Shown here piece after piece: positions 46,006 to 58,441 of a stretch of DNA of 64,000 nucleotides (the first letter of the stretch is position 1; every line of letters begins with the position of its first letter). The stretch is from Ramlibacter sp. Leaf400 (GTDB taxonomy: Bacteria; Pseudomonadota; Gammaproteobacteria; Burkholderiales; Burkholderiaceae_C), in assembly GCF_001424545.1 (NCBI RefSeq), contig NZ_LMQL01000008.1, forward strand, positions 310,001 through 374,000, given 5' to 3'. The position numbers and the translations under genes were made by a program. The notes below the pieces were generated by a model. That model ran no database searches. It worked only from the letters and a program-made list of their open reading frames with translations, and was not told where the DNA came from.

Positions 46006-46016
46006 CCGCGCCGGGT

Positions 46017-48210
<2,194 letters not shown>

Positions 48211-48266
48211 GTGTGGAGGGCCGGACGGACCCGTTCCCAGGGGAAACGTGAAGGCAGAATTGTCCC

Positions 48267-50333
48267 ATGCCCGCCACCGCGACCCTGTCGGCCCCCCAGA
48301 AGGCCCTGCACAAGCTGGGACTGGTGCGCGACATCGACCTGGCGCTGCACCTGCCGCTGCGCTACGAGGACGAGACCCGCATCGTGAAGCTGCGCGACGC
48401 GCGCGAGGGCGAGTCGGCGCAGATCGAGGGCACGGTCACCGACAACCACGTCGCGTTCCGCCCGCGCCGCCAGCTGGTGGTGACGGTGGACGACGGCAGC
48501 GACACCTGCGTGCTGCGCTTCTTCTCGTTCTATCCCTCGCAGCAGAAGGCGCTGGCGGTGGGCCACCGGATCCTGGCCAGGGGCGAGCTCAAGGGCGGCT
48601 TCCTGGGCTGGACGATGGTGCACCCGACCTGCCGCGCCGCCGGCGGCGCTTTGCCGCAGGCGCTGACGCCGGTCTATCCGACTACCGCCACGCTGCCGCA
48701 GTCCTACCTTCGCAAGGCGGTGCAGAGCGGGCTGGCCCGCGCCGACCTGGCCGAGACCGTGCCGTCCGAACTCGCGCCGATGCTGGGCCTGCAGGCCGGG
48801 TGGACGCTGCGCGAGGCCCTGAACTTCCTGCACCACCCGGGCCCGGAAACCTCCCTGATGACGCTGGAGGACCGCAGCCACCCGGCGTGGCAGCGGCTGA
48901 AGGCCGAGGAACTGCTCGCGCAGCAGCTGTCGCAGCTGCAGAGCAAGCGCGAGCGCGACGAACTGCGCGCGCCGCACCTGGCCGCCGCGGCCGGCGGGCT
49001 GCACGAGCAACTGCTGCAGGCCCTGCCCTTCGCGCTCACCTCCGCGCAGCGGCGCGTCGGCGAGGAGATCGCGCGCGACCTGGCCCGGCCCGTGCCCATG
49101 CACAGGCTGTTGCAGGGCGACGTGGGATCGGGCAAGACCGTGGTCGCGGCGCTGGCGGCGGCCGTGGCCATCGACGCCGGCTGGCAGTGCGCGCTGATGG
49201 CGCCCACCGAGATCCTGGCGGAGCAGCACTTTCGCAAGCTCATCGGCTGGCTGGAGCCCCTGCTGGCGCCGCGCGGCCTCACGGTGGCCTGGCTCACCGG
49301 CGGCCAGAAGAAGAAGGAGCGCGAACCGATGCTGGAGCGCATCGCCAGCGGCGAGGCGGCCCTGGTGGTGGGCACCCATGCGGTGATCCAGGAGCAGGTG
49401 CGCTTCAAGCGCCTGGCGCTGGCCGTGATCGACGAACAGCACCGCTTCGGTGTCGCGCAGCGGCTGGCGCTGCGCGGCAAGATGGACGAGGCGGGGCAGG
49501 AACCGCACATGCTCATGATGTCGGCCACGCCCATCCCGCGCACGCTGGCCATGAGCTACTACGCCGACCTGGACGTGTCGACCCTGGACGAACTGCCGCC
49601 GGGCCGCACGCCGGTCATCACCAAGGTCGTGGCCGACAACCGCCGCGAGGAGGTGGTGGAGCGCATCCGCGCGCAGCTGGCGCAGGGCCGGCAGGTCTAC
49701 TGGGTCTGTCCGCTGATCGAGGAGAGCGAAGCGCTGGACCTCACCAATGCGACCGCGACGCACGAGGCGCTGCGGGCCGCCCTGCCCGGCGTGCTGGTCG
49801 GCCTGCTGCATTCGCGCATGCCGGCGGCGGAGAAGAAGGCGGTGATGGCGCTCTTCTCCGGCGGGCAGATGGGCGTGCTGGTGTCCACCACCGTGATCGA
49901 GGTCGGCGTGGACGTGCCCAATGCGTCGCTGATGGTGATCGAGCATGCCGAGCGCTTCGGCCTGTCGCAGCTGCACCAGCTGCGCGGCCGCGTGGGGCGC
50001 GGTGCCGCGGCTTCGGCCTGCGTGCTGCTCTACTCCCCGGGCGAGAACGGGCGCCTGGGCGAGACGGCGCGCGCGCGGCTCAAGGCCATGGCCGAGACCA
50101 ACGACGGCTTCGAGATCGCCCGGCGCGACCTGGAGATCCGCGGGCCCGGCGAGTTCCTGGGCGCGCGCCAGTCCGGCGCGCCACTGTTGCGCTTCGCCGA
50201 CCTGGCCACCGACACCCACCTGCTGCAGGCGGCGCGCGAGCTCGCGCCGCTCATGCTGGATCGCTTCCCCGAATCCGCCCGGAGGCACGTGGGCCGCTGG
50301 TTGGGTGGAAAATCGGAGTACCTGAAGGCGTAG
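48267..50333 (+). CDS. recG: ATP-dependent DNA helicase RecG
   Basis: This 688-residue helicase remodels stalled replication forks and branched DNA. An N-terminal wedge/OB domain (about 1-240) is followed by helicase motifs: [12 protein letters not shown] (Walker A), [12 protein letters not shown] (DEQH), [26 protein letters not shown] and QLRGRVGRG. oxyR starts nine bases after the stop. Confidence 0.97.
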   Translation: MPATATLSAPQKALHKLGLVRDIDLALHLPLRYEDETRIVKLRDAREGESAQIEGTVTDNHVAFRPRRQLVVTVDDGSDTCVLRFFSFYPSQQKALAVGHRILARGELKGGFLGWTMVHPTCRAAGGALPQALTPVYPTTATLPQSYLRKAVQSGLARADLAETVPSELAPMLGLQAGWTLREALNFLHHPGPETSLMTLEDRSHPAWQRLKAEELLAQQLSQLQSKRERDELRAPHLAAAAGGLHEQLLQALPFALTSAQRRVGEEIARDLARPVPMHRLLQGDVGSGKTVVAALAAAVAIDAGWQCALMAPTEILAEQHFRKLIGWLEPLLAPRGLTVAWLTGGQKKKEREPMLERIASGEAALVVGTHAVIQEQVRFKRLALAVIDEQHRFGVAQRLALRGKMDEAGQEPHMLMMSATPIPRTLAMSYYADLDVSTLDELPPGRTPVITKVVADNRREEVVERIRAQLAQGRQVYWVCPLIEESEALDLTNATATHEALRAALPGVLVGLLHSRMPAAEKKAVMALFSGGQMGVLVSTTVIEVGVDVPNASLMVIEHAERFGLSQLHQLRGRVGRGAAASACVLLYSPGENGRLGETARARLKAMAETNDGFEIARRDLEIRGPGEFLGARQSGAPLLRFADLATDTHLLQAARELAPLMLDRFPESARRHVGRWLGGKSEYLKA

Positions 50334-50342
50334 AAGAAATCC

Positions 50343-51296
50343 ATGACGCTCACCGAACTCAAGTACATCGTGGCCGTTGCCCGGGAGAAGCACTTCGGCA
50401 AGGCGGCCGAAGCCTGCTTCGTCTCGCAGCCCACGCTGTCGGTGGCGATCAAGAAGCTCGAGGACGAGCTCGAGGTCAAGCTGTTCGAGCGCAGCGCCAA
50501 CGAGGTGAGCGTCACGCCGCTGGGCGAGGAGATCGTGCGCCAGGCGCAGAGCGTGCTGGAGCAGGCCGCGTCGATCAAGGAGATCGCCAAGCGGGGCAAG
50601 GACCCGCTGGCCGGGCCGCTCAAGCTTGGCGTGATCTACACCATCGGCCCCTACCTGCTGCCGGACCTGGTGCGCCAGGCGATCGCGCGCACGCCGCAGA
50701 TGCCGCTGATGCTGCAGGAGAACTTCACCGTCAAGCTGCTGGAGATGCTGCGCACCGGCGAGATCGACTGCGCGGTCATGGCCGAGCCTTTCCCCGACAC
50801 CGGCCTGGCGCTGGCGGGGCTGTACGACGAGCCCTTCATGGCCGCGGTGCCCAACACGCACGCCTTCGCCACGCGCGAGACCATCACCGCGCAGGAGCTC
50901 AAGAGCGAGACCATGCTGCTCCTGGGCACCGGCCACTGCTTCCGCGACCACGTGCTGGAGGTGTGTCCGGAGTTCGCGCGCTTTTCCAGCGACGCCGAAG
51001 GCATCCGCAAGAGCTTCGAGGGCTCCTCGCTGGAGACCATCAAGCACATGGTGGCCGCCGGCATGGGCATCACCCTGGTGCCGCGCCTGTCGGTGCCCAA
51101 GGACGCGCTCGACCCCAAGCCCAAGCGCCGCCGGGACGACCAGGCCTTCGTGCGCTACATCCCCTTCGACGGCGACCCGCCGATGCGCCGGGTGGTGCTG
51201 GCCTGGCGCCGCAGCTTCACGCGCTACGAGGCCATCGCCGCGTTGCGCAACGCCATCTACGCCTGCGAGCTGCCGGGCGTCAAGAGACTCTCATGA
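50343..51296 (+). CDS. oxyR: OxyR hydrogen-peroxide sensor
   Basis: This 317-residue LysR-family regulator has the HTH at KAAEACFVSQPTLSVAIKKL. The redox pair falls at Cys199 and Cys208 (GTGHCFRDHVLEVC), the same numbers as E. coli OxyR. Peroxide forms the disulfide and activates antioxidant genes. Its stop overlaps the start of a DyP peroxidase gene (ATGA), which places a peroxide-consuming enzyme under direct co-translation. Confidence 0.96.
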   Translation: MTLTELKYIVAVAREKHFGKAAEACFVSQPTLSVAIKKLEDELEVKLFERSANEVSVTPLGEEIVRQAQSVLEQAASIKEIAKRGKDPLAGPLKLGVIYTIGPYLLPDLVRQAIARTPQMPLMLQENFTVKLLEMLRTGEIDCAVMAEPFPDTGLALAGLYDEPFMAAVPNTHAFATRETITAQELKSETMLLLGTGHCFRDHVLEVCPEFARFSSDAEGIRKSFEGSSLETIKHMVAAGMGITLVPRLSVPKDALDPKPKRRRDDQAFVRYIPFDGDPPMRRVVLAWRRSFTRYEAIAALRNAIYACELPGVKRLS

Positions 51297-52210
51297 CCGA
51301 TTCCAAGCTTTTCCAACCGGGGATCCTCGACGGCGTGCCCGCCGTCGCGCGCTTCGTCACCTTCTCCATCCCCGACAAGGGCACGGACGCCGCGCACATC
51401 CGCCAGGCGCTCACGCGCCTGGCGCCGCTGGTCAACGGCAGCGATGCCGTGCTGGGCATCGGCCCCTCGCTGGTCGCCGCGCTCGACGCCAAGGTGCCCG
51501 GCCTGCACGAGTTCCCGGATTTCTCGCGCGAGGGCGTGCGGGTGCCGTCCACGCCCGGCACGCTGTGGTGCTGGGTGCGGGGCGACGACCTGGGCGACCT
51601 GCTGATGCTCACGCGCAAGGTGCAGAAGGCGCTGGCGCCGGCGTTCGCGGTGCGGCACGTGGTCGACGCGTTCCGGCATGCGCTGGGCGAGAGCGGCCAC
51701 GGCAAGGACCTCACCGGCTTCGAGGACGGCACCGAGAACCCGACCGGCGAGAAGGCCGAGGAGGCCGCGTTCGCCAGCGGCCTGGGCGAGGGCATCGACG
51801 GCTCCAGCTACGTGGCCGTGCAGCAGTGGGTGCACGACCTCGACGCCTTCGAGGCGCTGGGCGACGAGGCGGCCAACCACCATTTCGGCCGCCACCGCCT
51901 GACCAACGAGGAGCTGGACGACGCGCCGGAGTGGGCCCACGTCAAGCGCACGGCGCAGGAGAGCTTCGACCCCGAGGCCTTCGTGCTGCGCCGCTCCATG
52001 CCCTGGATGATGAGCATGCAGGCCGGTCTGAACTTCGTGGCGTTCGGCCGGTCGCTCGATGCCTTCGAGGCGCAGATGCGCCGCATGGCCGGCCACGACG
52101 ACGGCATCGTCGACGCCATGTTCCGCATCAGCAAGCCGGTCAACGGGGCGTACTACTGGTGCCCGCCGATGCGCGATGGCCAGCTGGACCTGCGGCAACT
52201 CGGTCTCTAG
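51293..52210 (+). CDS. DyP-type haem peroxidase
   Basis: This 305-residue protein has a DyP fold. GFEDGTENP carries the GxxDG motif with the distal Asp. The proximal haem His is probably in [10 protein letters not shown], and the distal Arg in the LRRSMPW segment. The compact length and lack of a Tat signal indicate a cytoplasmic class (B/P-like). The C-terminus LDLRQLGL is the ordinary family end and lacks an encapsulin cargo tail. It is coupled to oxyR, fitting a peroxide-defence role. Confidence 0.92.
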   Translation: MTDSKLFQPGILDGVPAVARFVTFSIPDKGTDAAHIRQALTRLAPLVNGSDAVLGIGPSLVAALDAKVPGLHEFPDFSREGVRVPSTPGTLWCWVRGDDLGDLLMLTRKVQKALAPAFAVRHVVDAFRHALGESGHGKDLTGFEDGTENPTGEKAEEAAFASGLGEGIDGSSYVAVQQWVHDLDAFEALGDEAANHHFGRHRLTNEELDDAPEWAHVKRTAQESFDPEAFVLRRSMPWMMSMQAGLNFVAFGRSLDAFEAQMRRMAGHDDGIVDAMFRISKPVNGAYYWCPPMRDGQLDLRQLGL

Positions 52211-52214
52211 CAAC

Positions 52215-53078
52215 TTGCAGCTGCTGCAACGCATTCCCCTCTGGCTCGACCTGATCCGCTGGAGCCGCCCGGCGGGCTGGCTGCTGCTGCTGTGGCCCAC
52301 GCTCAGCGCGTTGTGGATCGCGGCCCACGGCTTCCCCGGCTGGCACCTGCTGGCGGTGTTCACGCTGGGCACCGTGCTGATGCGCAGCGCCGGCTGCTGC
52401 GTCAACGACGTGGCCGACCGCGAGTTCGACAGGCACGTCAAGCGCACGGCGCAGCGGCCCGTCACGTCGGGGCGCGTGGGCGTGAAGGAGGCGCTCACGC
52501 TCGGCGCCGTGCTGGCGCTGGTCGCCTTCGCCCTGGTGCTGACCACCAACACGGCGGCCATCCTGTGGTCGTTCGCCGCGCTGGCGGTCACGCTGCTCTA
52601 CCCCTACGCCAAGCGCTACGTGTCGATGCCGCAGGCGGTGCTGGGGATCGCCTTCAGTTTCGGCATCCCGATGGCCTTCGCCGCCGTGCAGTCGCGCGTG
52701 CCGCTGCTGGCCTGGGTGCTGCTGCTGGGCAACCTGTTCTGGGTGCTGGCCTACGACACCGAGTACGCGATGGTGGACCGCGACGACGACCTGCGCATCG
52801 GCATCAAGACCTCGGCCATCACGCTGGGCCGCGCCGACGTGCCGGTGGTGATGGCCTGCTACGGCGCCTTCCTGGCGATCTGGGTGCTGGCGCTGGCGCC
52901 GCGCGAGCTGGGCCTGCCGTTCCACCTGGGCATCGCGGCCGCGGTGGGGCAGGCGCTGTGGCACTGGCAGCTGATCCGCGAGCGCACGCGCGACGGCTGC
53001 TTCAAGGCCTTCCGCCTGAACCACTGGGTGGGCTTCGCGGTGTTCGCCGGCATCGTGGCCGGCTACGCGCTCAAGTAG
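52215..53078 (+). CDS. ubiA: 4-hydroxybenzoate octaprenyltransferase
   Basis: This 287-residue membrane enzyme prenylates 4-hydroxybenzoate in ubiquinone synthesis. [15 protein letters not shown] and [13 protein letters not shown] are the two Asp-rich Mg-diphosphate motifs. About eight to nine membrane helices are seen. No ATG fits: the best start is TTG at 52215, five bases after the DyP stop, giving [16 protein letters not shown] and the family's normal length. Its 3' end overlaps that of proC by 8 bp, tail to tail. Confidence 0.92.
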   Translation: MQLLQRIPLWLDLIRWSRPAGWLLLLWPTLSALWIAAHGFPGWHLLAVFTLGTVLMRSAGCCVNDVADREFDRHVKRTAQRPVTSGRVGVKEALTLGAVLALVAFALVLTTNTAAILWSFAALAVTLLYPYAKRYVSMPQAVLGIAFSFGIPMAFAAVQSRVPLLAWVLLLGNLFWVLAYDTEYAMVDRDDDLRIGIKTSAITLGRADVPVVMACYGAFLAIWVLALAPRELGLPFHLGIAAAVGQALWHWQLIRERTRDGCFKAFRLNHWVGFAVFAGIVAGYALK

Positions 53079-53907
53079 CCGGGCCGTCGCGGCCGAACTC
53101 GTCACCCAGTTCGGCGGCCCGCTGGCAGGCCGCCTGCATGGCCTGCACGAACCTGTCGGCCACGCCGGATTGCTCCATCGAGGTGAGCGCCGCGTAGGTC
53201 GTGCCGCCCTTGGAGGTCACGCGCTCGCGCAGCACCGACGGCGGCTCGTTCGACGCGCGCGCCAGTTCGGACGCGCCGCAAAAGGTGCCGATGGCCAGCC
53301 GCTGCGCGGTGGCGGCGGGCAGCCCCATCTCCTGGCCGGCGCGCGTCATCGCCTCGATGAAATAGAAGACGTAGGCCGGGCCGGACCCGGACAGCGCCGT
53401 CACCGCGTCGAGCTGCGCTTCGGCGTCGACCCACAGCGTCTCGCCGGTGGGCGCCAGCACCTGTTCGACCAGCGTGCGGTCGCCAGCGGACACCGCGCCC
53501 CGGGCGAACAGCGCCGTCATGCCGCGACCGACCAGCGCCGGCGTGTTGGGCATGGTGCGCACGATGCGCTCGGTGCCCAGCCAGCGCGCCATGCTGTCCG
53601 AGCGGATGCCGGCCGCCACGCTCAGGTGCAGCGCGCCCTTCGCATGCGGCGCGACGGCCGCGGCGGCATCGCGGAAGGTCTGGGGCTTGACCGCCCACAC
53701 CACCAGGCCGGCCTGCGCGAGCGCGGGGCCGGGGTGCTCGCTCGCGGCCACGCCGAAGTCGCGCGACAGCCGCTCGCGCGCCTCGGCCCAGGGTTCGACC
53801 ACCTGCACGTTCGACGCGGGCAGACCTTTCTTCACCAGGCCGCCAAGGATGGCGCTGGCCATGTTGCCGCCCCCGATGAAGGCGATCGTCGTGTCCTGGA
53901 AGTTCAT
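53071..53907 (-). CDS. proC: Pyrroline-5-carboxylate reductase
   Basis: This 278-residue enzyme makes proline from pyrroline-5-carboxylate with NAD(P)[18 protein letters not shown] is the nucleotide-binding loop, followed by VWAVKPQ and [29 protein letters not shown] and [12 protein letters not shown] form the substrate/proline signature. The start begins at the Rossmann fold. Confidence 0.97.
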   Translation of the reverse strand: MNFQDTTIAFIGGGNMASAILGGLVKKGLPASNVQVVEPWAEARERLSRDFGVAASEHPGPALAQAGLVVWAVKPQTFRDAAAAVAPHAKGALHLSVAAGIRSDSMARWLGTERIVRTMPNTPALVGRGMTALFARGAVSAGDRTLVEQVLAPTGETLWVDAEAQLDAVTALSGSGPAYVFYFIEAMTRAGQEMGLPAATAQRLAIGTFCGASELARASNEPPSVLRERVTSKGGTTYAALTSMEQSGVADRFVQAMQAACQRAAELGDEFGRDGPAT

Positions 53908-53982
53908 GGGTGGTCCTGCGGTGGGGTGCCGCGGGGCCGCGGCGCAGGCGGGCAGTCTAGTCGCTGCGGCGGGGCCGGGTTC

Positions 53983-55035
53983 TCAGGCCGGCGCGGCGGT
54001 GCTGCCGCGGCACACCAGCTCGACCGGGTACTCCTTGAAGGCGTCCCAGGCCTGGCCTTCCAGCCGGGCGACCAGCTGGTCGGCGGCCGCGCGGCCGATG
54101 TCGGTGATGGGCGTGGCGACGCTGGTCAGGCCCGGCGTCTGGGTGGCGCCCAGGTCGGTGTTGTCCACGCCGGTGATCGACATGCGGCCCGGCACGTCGA
54201 TGCCGGCGTGGCGGCAGGCCAGCATGGCGCCGACGGCGAACACGTCGTTGGTGGCGACCACGGCCGTGGGCGGATCGGGCAGCTGCAGCAGGCCGGCCAT
54301 CGCCTGTTCGGCGGTGGCCAGCGAGATCGGCGCATAGGCCAGGTGCCGCGGGTCCAGCGCCAGGCCGGCCTCGGCGAGCGCGAGCCGAAGGCCCTCGCCG
54401 CGCGCGCGGGCCCGGTCGTTGCCCGGCAGGGGCGCGCTCAGCAGGCCGATCCGGCGATGCCCCAGGGCGATCAGGTGCCGCGCGGCCTGGTAGGTGGCCG
54501 CGCGGTTGTCGAAGCCGATGCTGGGATGCCGCTGCAGCGGGTCCACGCCCCAGGTCAGCACGTAGGGCCGGCCGTAGTCCTCCAGCAGGCCGAACAGGCC
54601 CTGCTCGTGGTCCAGGCCCACCAGCATGAAGGCGTCGACGCCGTGTTCCACCAGCTGCGCGGCGATGCGCGCTTCGGACGCCAGGTCGTAGTGGTGCTCG
54701 GCGAGCACGAGGGAGTAGCCGCGTTCGTCCAGCCGCTGCTGCAGGGCGCTGGTGGTGCGGGCGTACAGCGCGTAATCGAACGACGGGACGATGGCGCCCA
54801 CCATCTTGCTGCGGTGGCTGCGCAGGCTGCGCGCGGCGCCGTGCGGCACGTAGCGGAGCTTGCTGGCGGCGTCCAGCACGCGCTGCCGCGTGGCGGGGTC
54901 GACCTGCACCGAGTTGTTCAGGACCCGCGAGACCGTGGCCGTGGACACGCCGGCCAGGCGGGCCACGTCCTTGGCGCCGGAGCGGCCCTTTCGGGCGCTG
55001 GCTGCCGTCTTGTCCTCCAGTCGTTCCCCGTCCAT
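53983..55035 (-). CDS. LacI-family repressor
   Basis: This 350-residue regulator has a basic N-terminal extension of about 20 residues and a LacI HTH (KDVARLAGVSTATVSRVLNN). A periplasmic-binding-protein-like sugar domain follows. It is divergent from a sugar-type ABC/sulfatase operon. One TGTAATCGATTGCA operator lies eight bases before its own ATG and a second lies before the operon, pointing to auto-control and control of the operon. The inducer is unknown. Confidence 0.93.
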   Translation of the reverse strand: MDGERLEDKTAASARKGRSGAKDVARLAGVSTATVSRVLNNSVQVDPATRQRVLDAASKLRYVPHGAARSLRSHRSKMVGAIVPSFDYALYARTTSALQQRLDERGYSLVLAEHHYDLASEARIAAQLVEHGVDAFMLVGLDHEQGLFGLLEDYGRPYVLTWGVDPLQRHPSIGFDNRAATYQAARHLIALGHRRIGLLSAPLPGNDRARARGEGLRLALAEAGLALDPRHLAYAPISLATAEQAMAGLLQLPDPPTAVVATNDVFAVGAMLACRHAGIDVPGRMSITGVDNTDLGATQTPGLTSVATPITDIGRAAADQLVARLEGQAWDAFKEYPVELVCRGSTAAPA

Positions 55036-55043
55036 GGTGCCGT

Positions 55044-55057
55044 TGTAATCGATTGCA
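55044..55057. promoter_or_regulatory. LacI-family operator 1
   Basis: TGTAATCGATTGCA is a palindrome in 12 of 14 positions around a central ATCGAT. It is identical to the site at 55158-55171 and lies eight bases before the repressor start, so it fits autorepression. Confidence 0.75.
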
Positions 55058-55157
55058 GCGAATCTACCCCATGCAGAAGCAAATGAAAACTCCGTCTATG
55101 GGGAAACCACTGAGGCCAACGAGAATGACGGCGGCCAGATCGCTCGCTAGACTTGCA

Positions 55158-55171
55158 TGTAATCGATTGCA
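55158..55171. promoter_or_regulatory. LacI-family operator 2
   Basis: This is a second identical TGTAATCGATTGCA, with symmetry extending to CATG on both sides (55156-55173). It directly follows a -10-like TAGACT (55148-55153), so bound repressor would block the operon promoter. The centre lies 114 bp from operator 1, which would allow looping. Confidence 0.75.
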
Positions 55172-55222
55172 TGGGTCGAGCCCGGCCCGTCGCCGAAACC
55201 CGTCCACCCCGAGGAGACCTGC

Positions 55223-56638
55223 ATGAAGGAACCCACCCGCTCGCCCGACACGGGCGCCCCCAGCCGCCGCGAGTTCATCGGCCAGGCCGCCGCCCTGGGC
55301 GCCGCCGGCCTTGCGGCCGGATGGACGGCCCCGGCCCTGGCGCAGGGCGCCCCCGACCTGGCGCCCTACCAGCGCGCCAAGATCAACTGGCGCCAGGCCG
55401 AAGGCGAGCAGATCTCGGTCGCGGTGATCCCGGCCAGCTACTTCGACAACCTGCTGGGGCTGCTGCCGCAGTTCGAGGCGCTGACCGGCATCAAGGTGCG
55501 CGCCGAGAAGGTGCCGCCCGGCCAGATCCGCCAGAAGGCGATGCTGGACCTGTCGTCCAAGACGGCGACCTACGCCACCCACTCGGCCGACCCGATGTAC
55601 TACCCGCTGTACGTCTCCAACAAGTGGGTGGAGCCGCTGGACAAGTACCTGAACGACGCCACGCTCACCGACGCGGCCTGGTTCAACTACAACGACATCC
55701 TCAAGGCCTGGCGCGAGGCCGACTCGGTCGACGGCAAGCCGTACGGCATCCCGTACGACGGCGAGGTGACGGTGCAGGTCTACCGCAAGGACCTGTACGA
55801 CGCCAAGGGGCTCAAGCCGGCCGACACCTACGACCAGCTGCTGTCCAACGCCAAGGCGATCCACGACCCGGCCAACCGCGTCTGGGGCCTGGCGATGCGA
55901 GGTTTCTCCGGCGCGGGCCAGAACATGTACATCTACCCGTCGCTGTTCCGCGGTTTCGGCGGCGACTGGATGCAGAACAAGAACGTGGTGGTCAACAGCC
56001 CCGAGGCGGTCAAGGCGCTCGAGTGGTACGTCAACGCCCTGTCGCAGTACGCCCCGCCCGCGGTGCGCAACTGGAACTGGCCCGACATCGCCGACGCCTT
56101 CTCGCAGGGCACGGTGGGCTGCTACCTCGACGCCCACTCGTCGGCCGCGGTGATCACCAACCCGGAGAAGTCCAAGGTCGTGGGCAAGGTCGCCTACGCG
56201 CGCTGGCCCAAGGGCCCGTCGGGCAAGCGGGTGACGTCGATCTGGAACTGGGGCTTCCCCGTCAACGCCGCGCTCAACGACAAGCAGAAGAAGGCGACCT
56301 GGCTGTTCATCTCCTGGGCCGCGTCGGCCGAGACGCAGGCGCGCACCTCCTGGAAGTTCGACGGCCCGGCCAAACGCTCGGGGCTCAACCGCCTGTCCCT
56401 GTGGAAGGCGCCGGAATTCGCCGCGGCCATGAAGGGCGCGGGCGACAACTTCATCCCCGCCGCGCTCGAGTCGCTGGAGCAGGACACCGACGTCGACTGG
56501 CGTCCGCGCGTGCCGCAGTGGCCCGCCATCGGAGAGACCATGGCCACGGCCATCCAGGCCGCGCTGGTCGGCCAGAAGAAGCCGAAGGAAGCGCTGGACG
56601 AGGCGCAGGCGCGCATCGCCCAGATCATGAAGGCCTGA
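55223..56638 (+). CDS. ABC transporter solute-binding protein (sugar type, Tat signal)
   Basis: This 471-residue periplasmic binding protein has a twin-arginine-like signal: SRREFIGQAAALGAAGLAAG, then cleavage near PALAQ. The mature part is a family 1-type solute-binding protein (VIPASYFDNLLGLLPQFEAL, YGIPYDGEVTVQVYRKDLYD, WNWPDIADAFSQGTVGCYL). A GAGGAG ribosome-binding site precedes the ATG. It leads an operon of permeases, ATPase, sulfatase and FGE, so the ligand may carry a sulfate ester (inference). Confidence 0.92.
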   Translation: MKEPTRSPDTGAPSRREFIGQAAALGAAGLAAGWTAPALAQGAPDLAPYQRAKINWRQAEGEQISVAVIPASYFDNLLGLLPQFEALTGIKVRAEKVPPGQIRQKAMLDLSSKTATYATHSADPMYYPLYVSNKWVEPLDKYLNDATLTDAAWFNYNDILKAWREADSVDGKPYGIPYDGEVTVQVYRKDLYDAKGLKPADTYDQLLSNAKAIHDPANRVWGLAMRGFSGAGQNMYIYPSLFRGFGGDWMQNKNVVVNSPEAVKALEWYVNALSQYAPPAVRNWNWPDIADAFSQGTVGCYLDAHSSAAVITNPEKSKVVGKVAYARWPKGPSGKRVTSIWNWGFPVNAALNDKQKKATWLFISWAASAETQARTSWKFDGPAKRSGLNRLSLWKAPEFAAAMKGAGDNFIPAALESLEQDTDVDWRPRVPQWPAIGETMATAIQAALVGQKKPKEALDEAQARIAQIMKA

Positions 56639-56645
56639 TGCCGGC

Positions 56646-57548
56646 ATGACGGTCGCCACGCCCGCGGGCGGGGGGACGCTGGAGCGGCAGGAGCGGCGCT
56701 TTGCGCTCGCCCTGTTCGCGCCCGCGTTCCTGCTCCTGCTCATCACCACCACCGCGCCGCTGGTGTTCCTGGCCTGGAACAGCCTGCAGAAGCTGGACCT
56801 GGGCATGCCCTGGTTGTCCGGCTTCGCGGGGCTGGACAACTACGCCAAGATGGGCAGCGACCCGCGGTTCTGGAACTCGCTGTGGCTGACCGTGGTGTAC
56901 ACGGGATCGACCGTGCTGCTGCAGGTGGTGATCGGCCTGTCGCTCGCCCTGCTGGTGCTGCGCATCCCGCGAGGCCAGGGGCTGCTGCGGGTCGCGGCCA
57001 TCCTGCCGATCGTGCTGGCGCCGGTGGTCGTGGGCCTGTTCTGGCGCACGCTGGTGCTGTCGCCCGACGTGGGCCTGGTCGACCTGGTCACCCGCACGCT
57101 GGGCCTGGGCAGCCACAACTGGCTGGGCGATCCGCAGCTGGCGCTGATCTCGGTGATCGCCATCCACACCTGGCAGTGGACGCCGTTCGCCTTCCTGGTG
57201 CTGCTGGCCACGCTGGCGACGCTGCCGCCCGACGTCTACGAGGCGGCGCGGCTGGACCGCGCCAGCGCGTGGCAGCGCTTCCGCTACATCACGCTGCCGC
57301 TGATCCGCCCCGCGGTCGTGATGGTGGTGATCCTGCGCACGATGACGGCGCTGTCCGCCTTCGCAGCCATCTTCGCCGCGACGGGAGGCGGGCCGGGCAC
57401 CTCCACCGAGATCCTGAACCTGTACGCCTACCGCACCTCGTTCACCGAACTGAACATCGGCTACGGCTCCTCGCTGGCCATGGTGCTGCTGGCGATCACG
57501 ATGTTCGTGTCCTGGCTGCTGTTCCGCCGCAGGAGGGCGCCTGCATGA
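56646..57548 (+). CDS. ABC sugar permease (MalF/UgpA type)
   Basis: This 300-residue inner-membrane protein has six helices. The EAA loop that docks on the ATPase reads YEAARLDRASAWQRFRYITL near residue 200. It starts seven bases after the binding-protein stop, and its own stop overlaps the second permease (ATGA). With that partner it forms the heterodimeric channel. Confidence 0.94.
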   Translation: MTVATPAGGGTLERQERRFALALFAPAFLLLLITTTAPLVFLAWNSLQKLDLGMPWLSGFAGLDNYAKMGSDPRFWNSLWLTVVYTGSTVLLQVVIGLSLALLVLRIPRGQGLLRVAAILPIVLAPVVVGLFWRTLVLSPDVGLVDLVTRTLGLGSHNWLGDPQLALISVIAIHTWQWTPFAFLVLLATLATLPPDVYEAARLDRASAWQRFRYITLPLIRPAVVMVVILRTMTALSAFAAIFAATGGGPGTSTEILNLYAYRTSFTELNIGYGSSLAMVLLAITMFVSWLLFRRRRAPA

Positions 57549-58441
57549 ACGCCACCGCCGTTTCTCCCGTGAACGCCGCCGCCATCGCCGGGCGGTCCGG
57601 CAAGGCCCGGCGCCTGCACCGGACCGTGGTGCTCTATGCCATCGCGGGCCTGCTGGTGTCGGTGTGGGCCTTCCCGGTGCTGTGGGCGCTGCTGACGTCG
57701 TTCAAGACCGAGCGCGACGTGCTGGCCTATCCGCCGCTGCTGGTGTTCACGCCGACGCTGGCCAACTACCGCGACGTGCTGTGGGGCCCGTCGTCGATCC
57801 TGCCCAACCTCTGGTCGAGCATGGTCGTCAGTGTCGGCGCCACGCTGCTCACCATGCTGTTCGCGGTGCCCGCGGCCTACGCCCTGGCACGCCTGCGCTA
57901 CCCGTTCAAGCGGGCCAGCGGCTTCTACGTGCTGGCCACGCAGATGCTGCCGCCGGTGGGCCTGATCATCCCGTACTACCTGGTGCTGCAGCGCGCCGGC
58001 GGGCTGGACACCTACAGCGGGCTGGTGGCGATCTACCTGACGTTCTCGCTGCCGTTCGCGATCTGGCTGATGGTGTCGTACTTCGAGGACATCCCCTACG
58101 AGATGGAGGAGGCGGCCCTGCTCGACCGCGCGGGCCGCCTGCGCACGTTCTGGTACGTGATCCTGCCGCAGGTGGGTGGCGGCATCGCGGTGACCACGGT
58201 GTTCGTGTTCCTGAACGCGTGGAACGAGTTCCTGTTCGCGGTGGTGCTGGGCGGCAACAAGGTCCGGCCGGTCACCGTGGCGATGTTCAACTTCATCTCG
58301 GTCGAGCAGACGCAATGGGCACGCCTGGCCGCCGGCGCGATGGTGGCGATGGCGCCGGTGATCATCGTCGGCCTGCTGGCGCAGCGGCACATCGTCAAGG
58401 GCCTCACGGTGGGAGCGGTCAAGGGAGGTGGCCGGCGATGA
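57545..58441 (+). CDS. ABC sugar permease (MalG/UgpE type)
   Basis: This 298-residue inner-membrane protein has six helices. The EAA loop is YEMEEAALLDRAGRLRTFWY. FPVLWALLTSFKTERDVLAYP near the N-terminus is the MalG-type start. It overlaps the neighbouring permease and ATPase genes by 4 bp on each side, consistent with a stoichiometric complex. Confidence 0.94.
   Translation: MNATAVSPVNAAAIAGRSGKARRLHRTVVLYAIAGLLVSVWAFPVLWALLTSFKTERDVLAYPPLLVFTPTLANYRDVLWGPSSILPNLWSSMVVSVGATLLTMLFAVPAAYALARLRYPFKRASGFYVLATQMLPPVGLIIPYYLVLQRAGGLDTYSGLVAIYLTFSLPFAIWLMVSYFEDIPYEMEEAALLDRAGRLRTFWYVILPQVGGGIAVTTVFVFLNAWNEFLFAVVLGGNKVRPVTVAMFNFISVEQTQWARLAAGAMVAMAPVIIVGLLAQRHIVKGLTVGAVKGGGRR

Noticed and set aside
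51293-52210. DyP peroxidase as encapsulin cargo
   Set aside because: No encapsulin shell gene is nearby, and the C-terminus is the ordinary end of the family without an added targeting tail.
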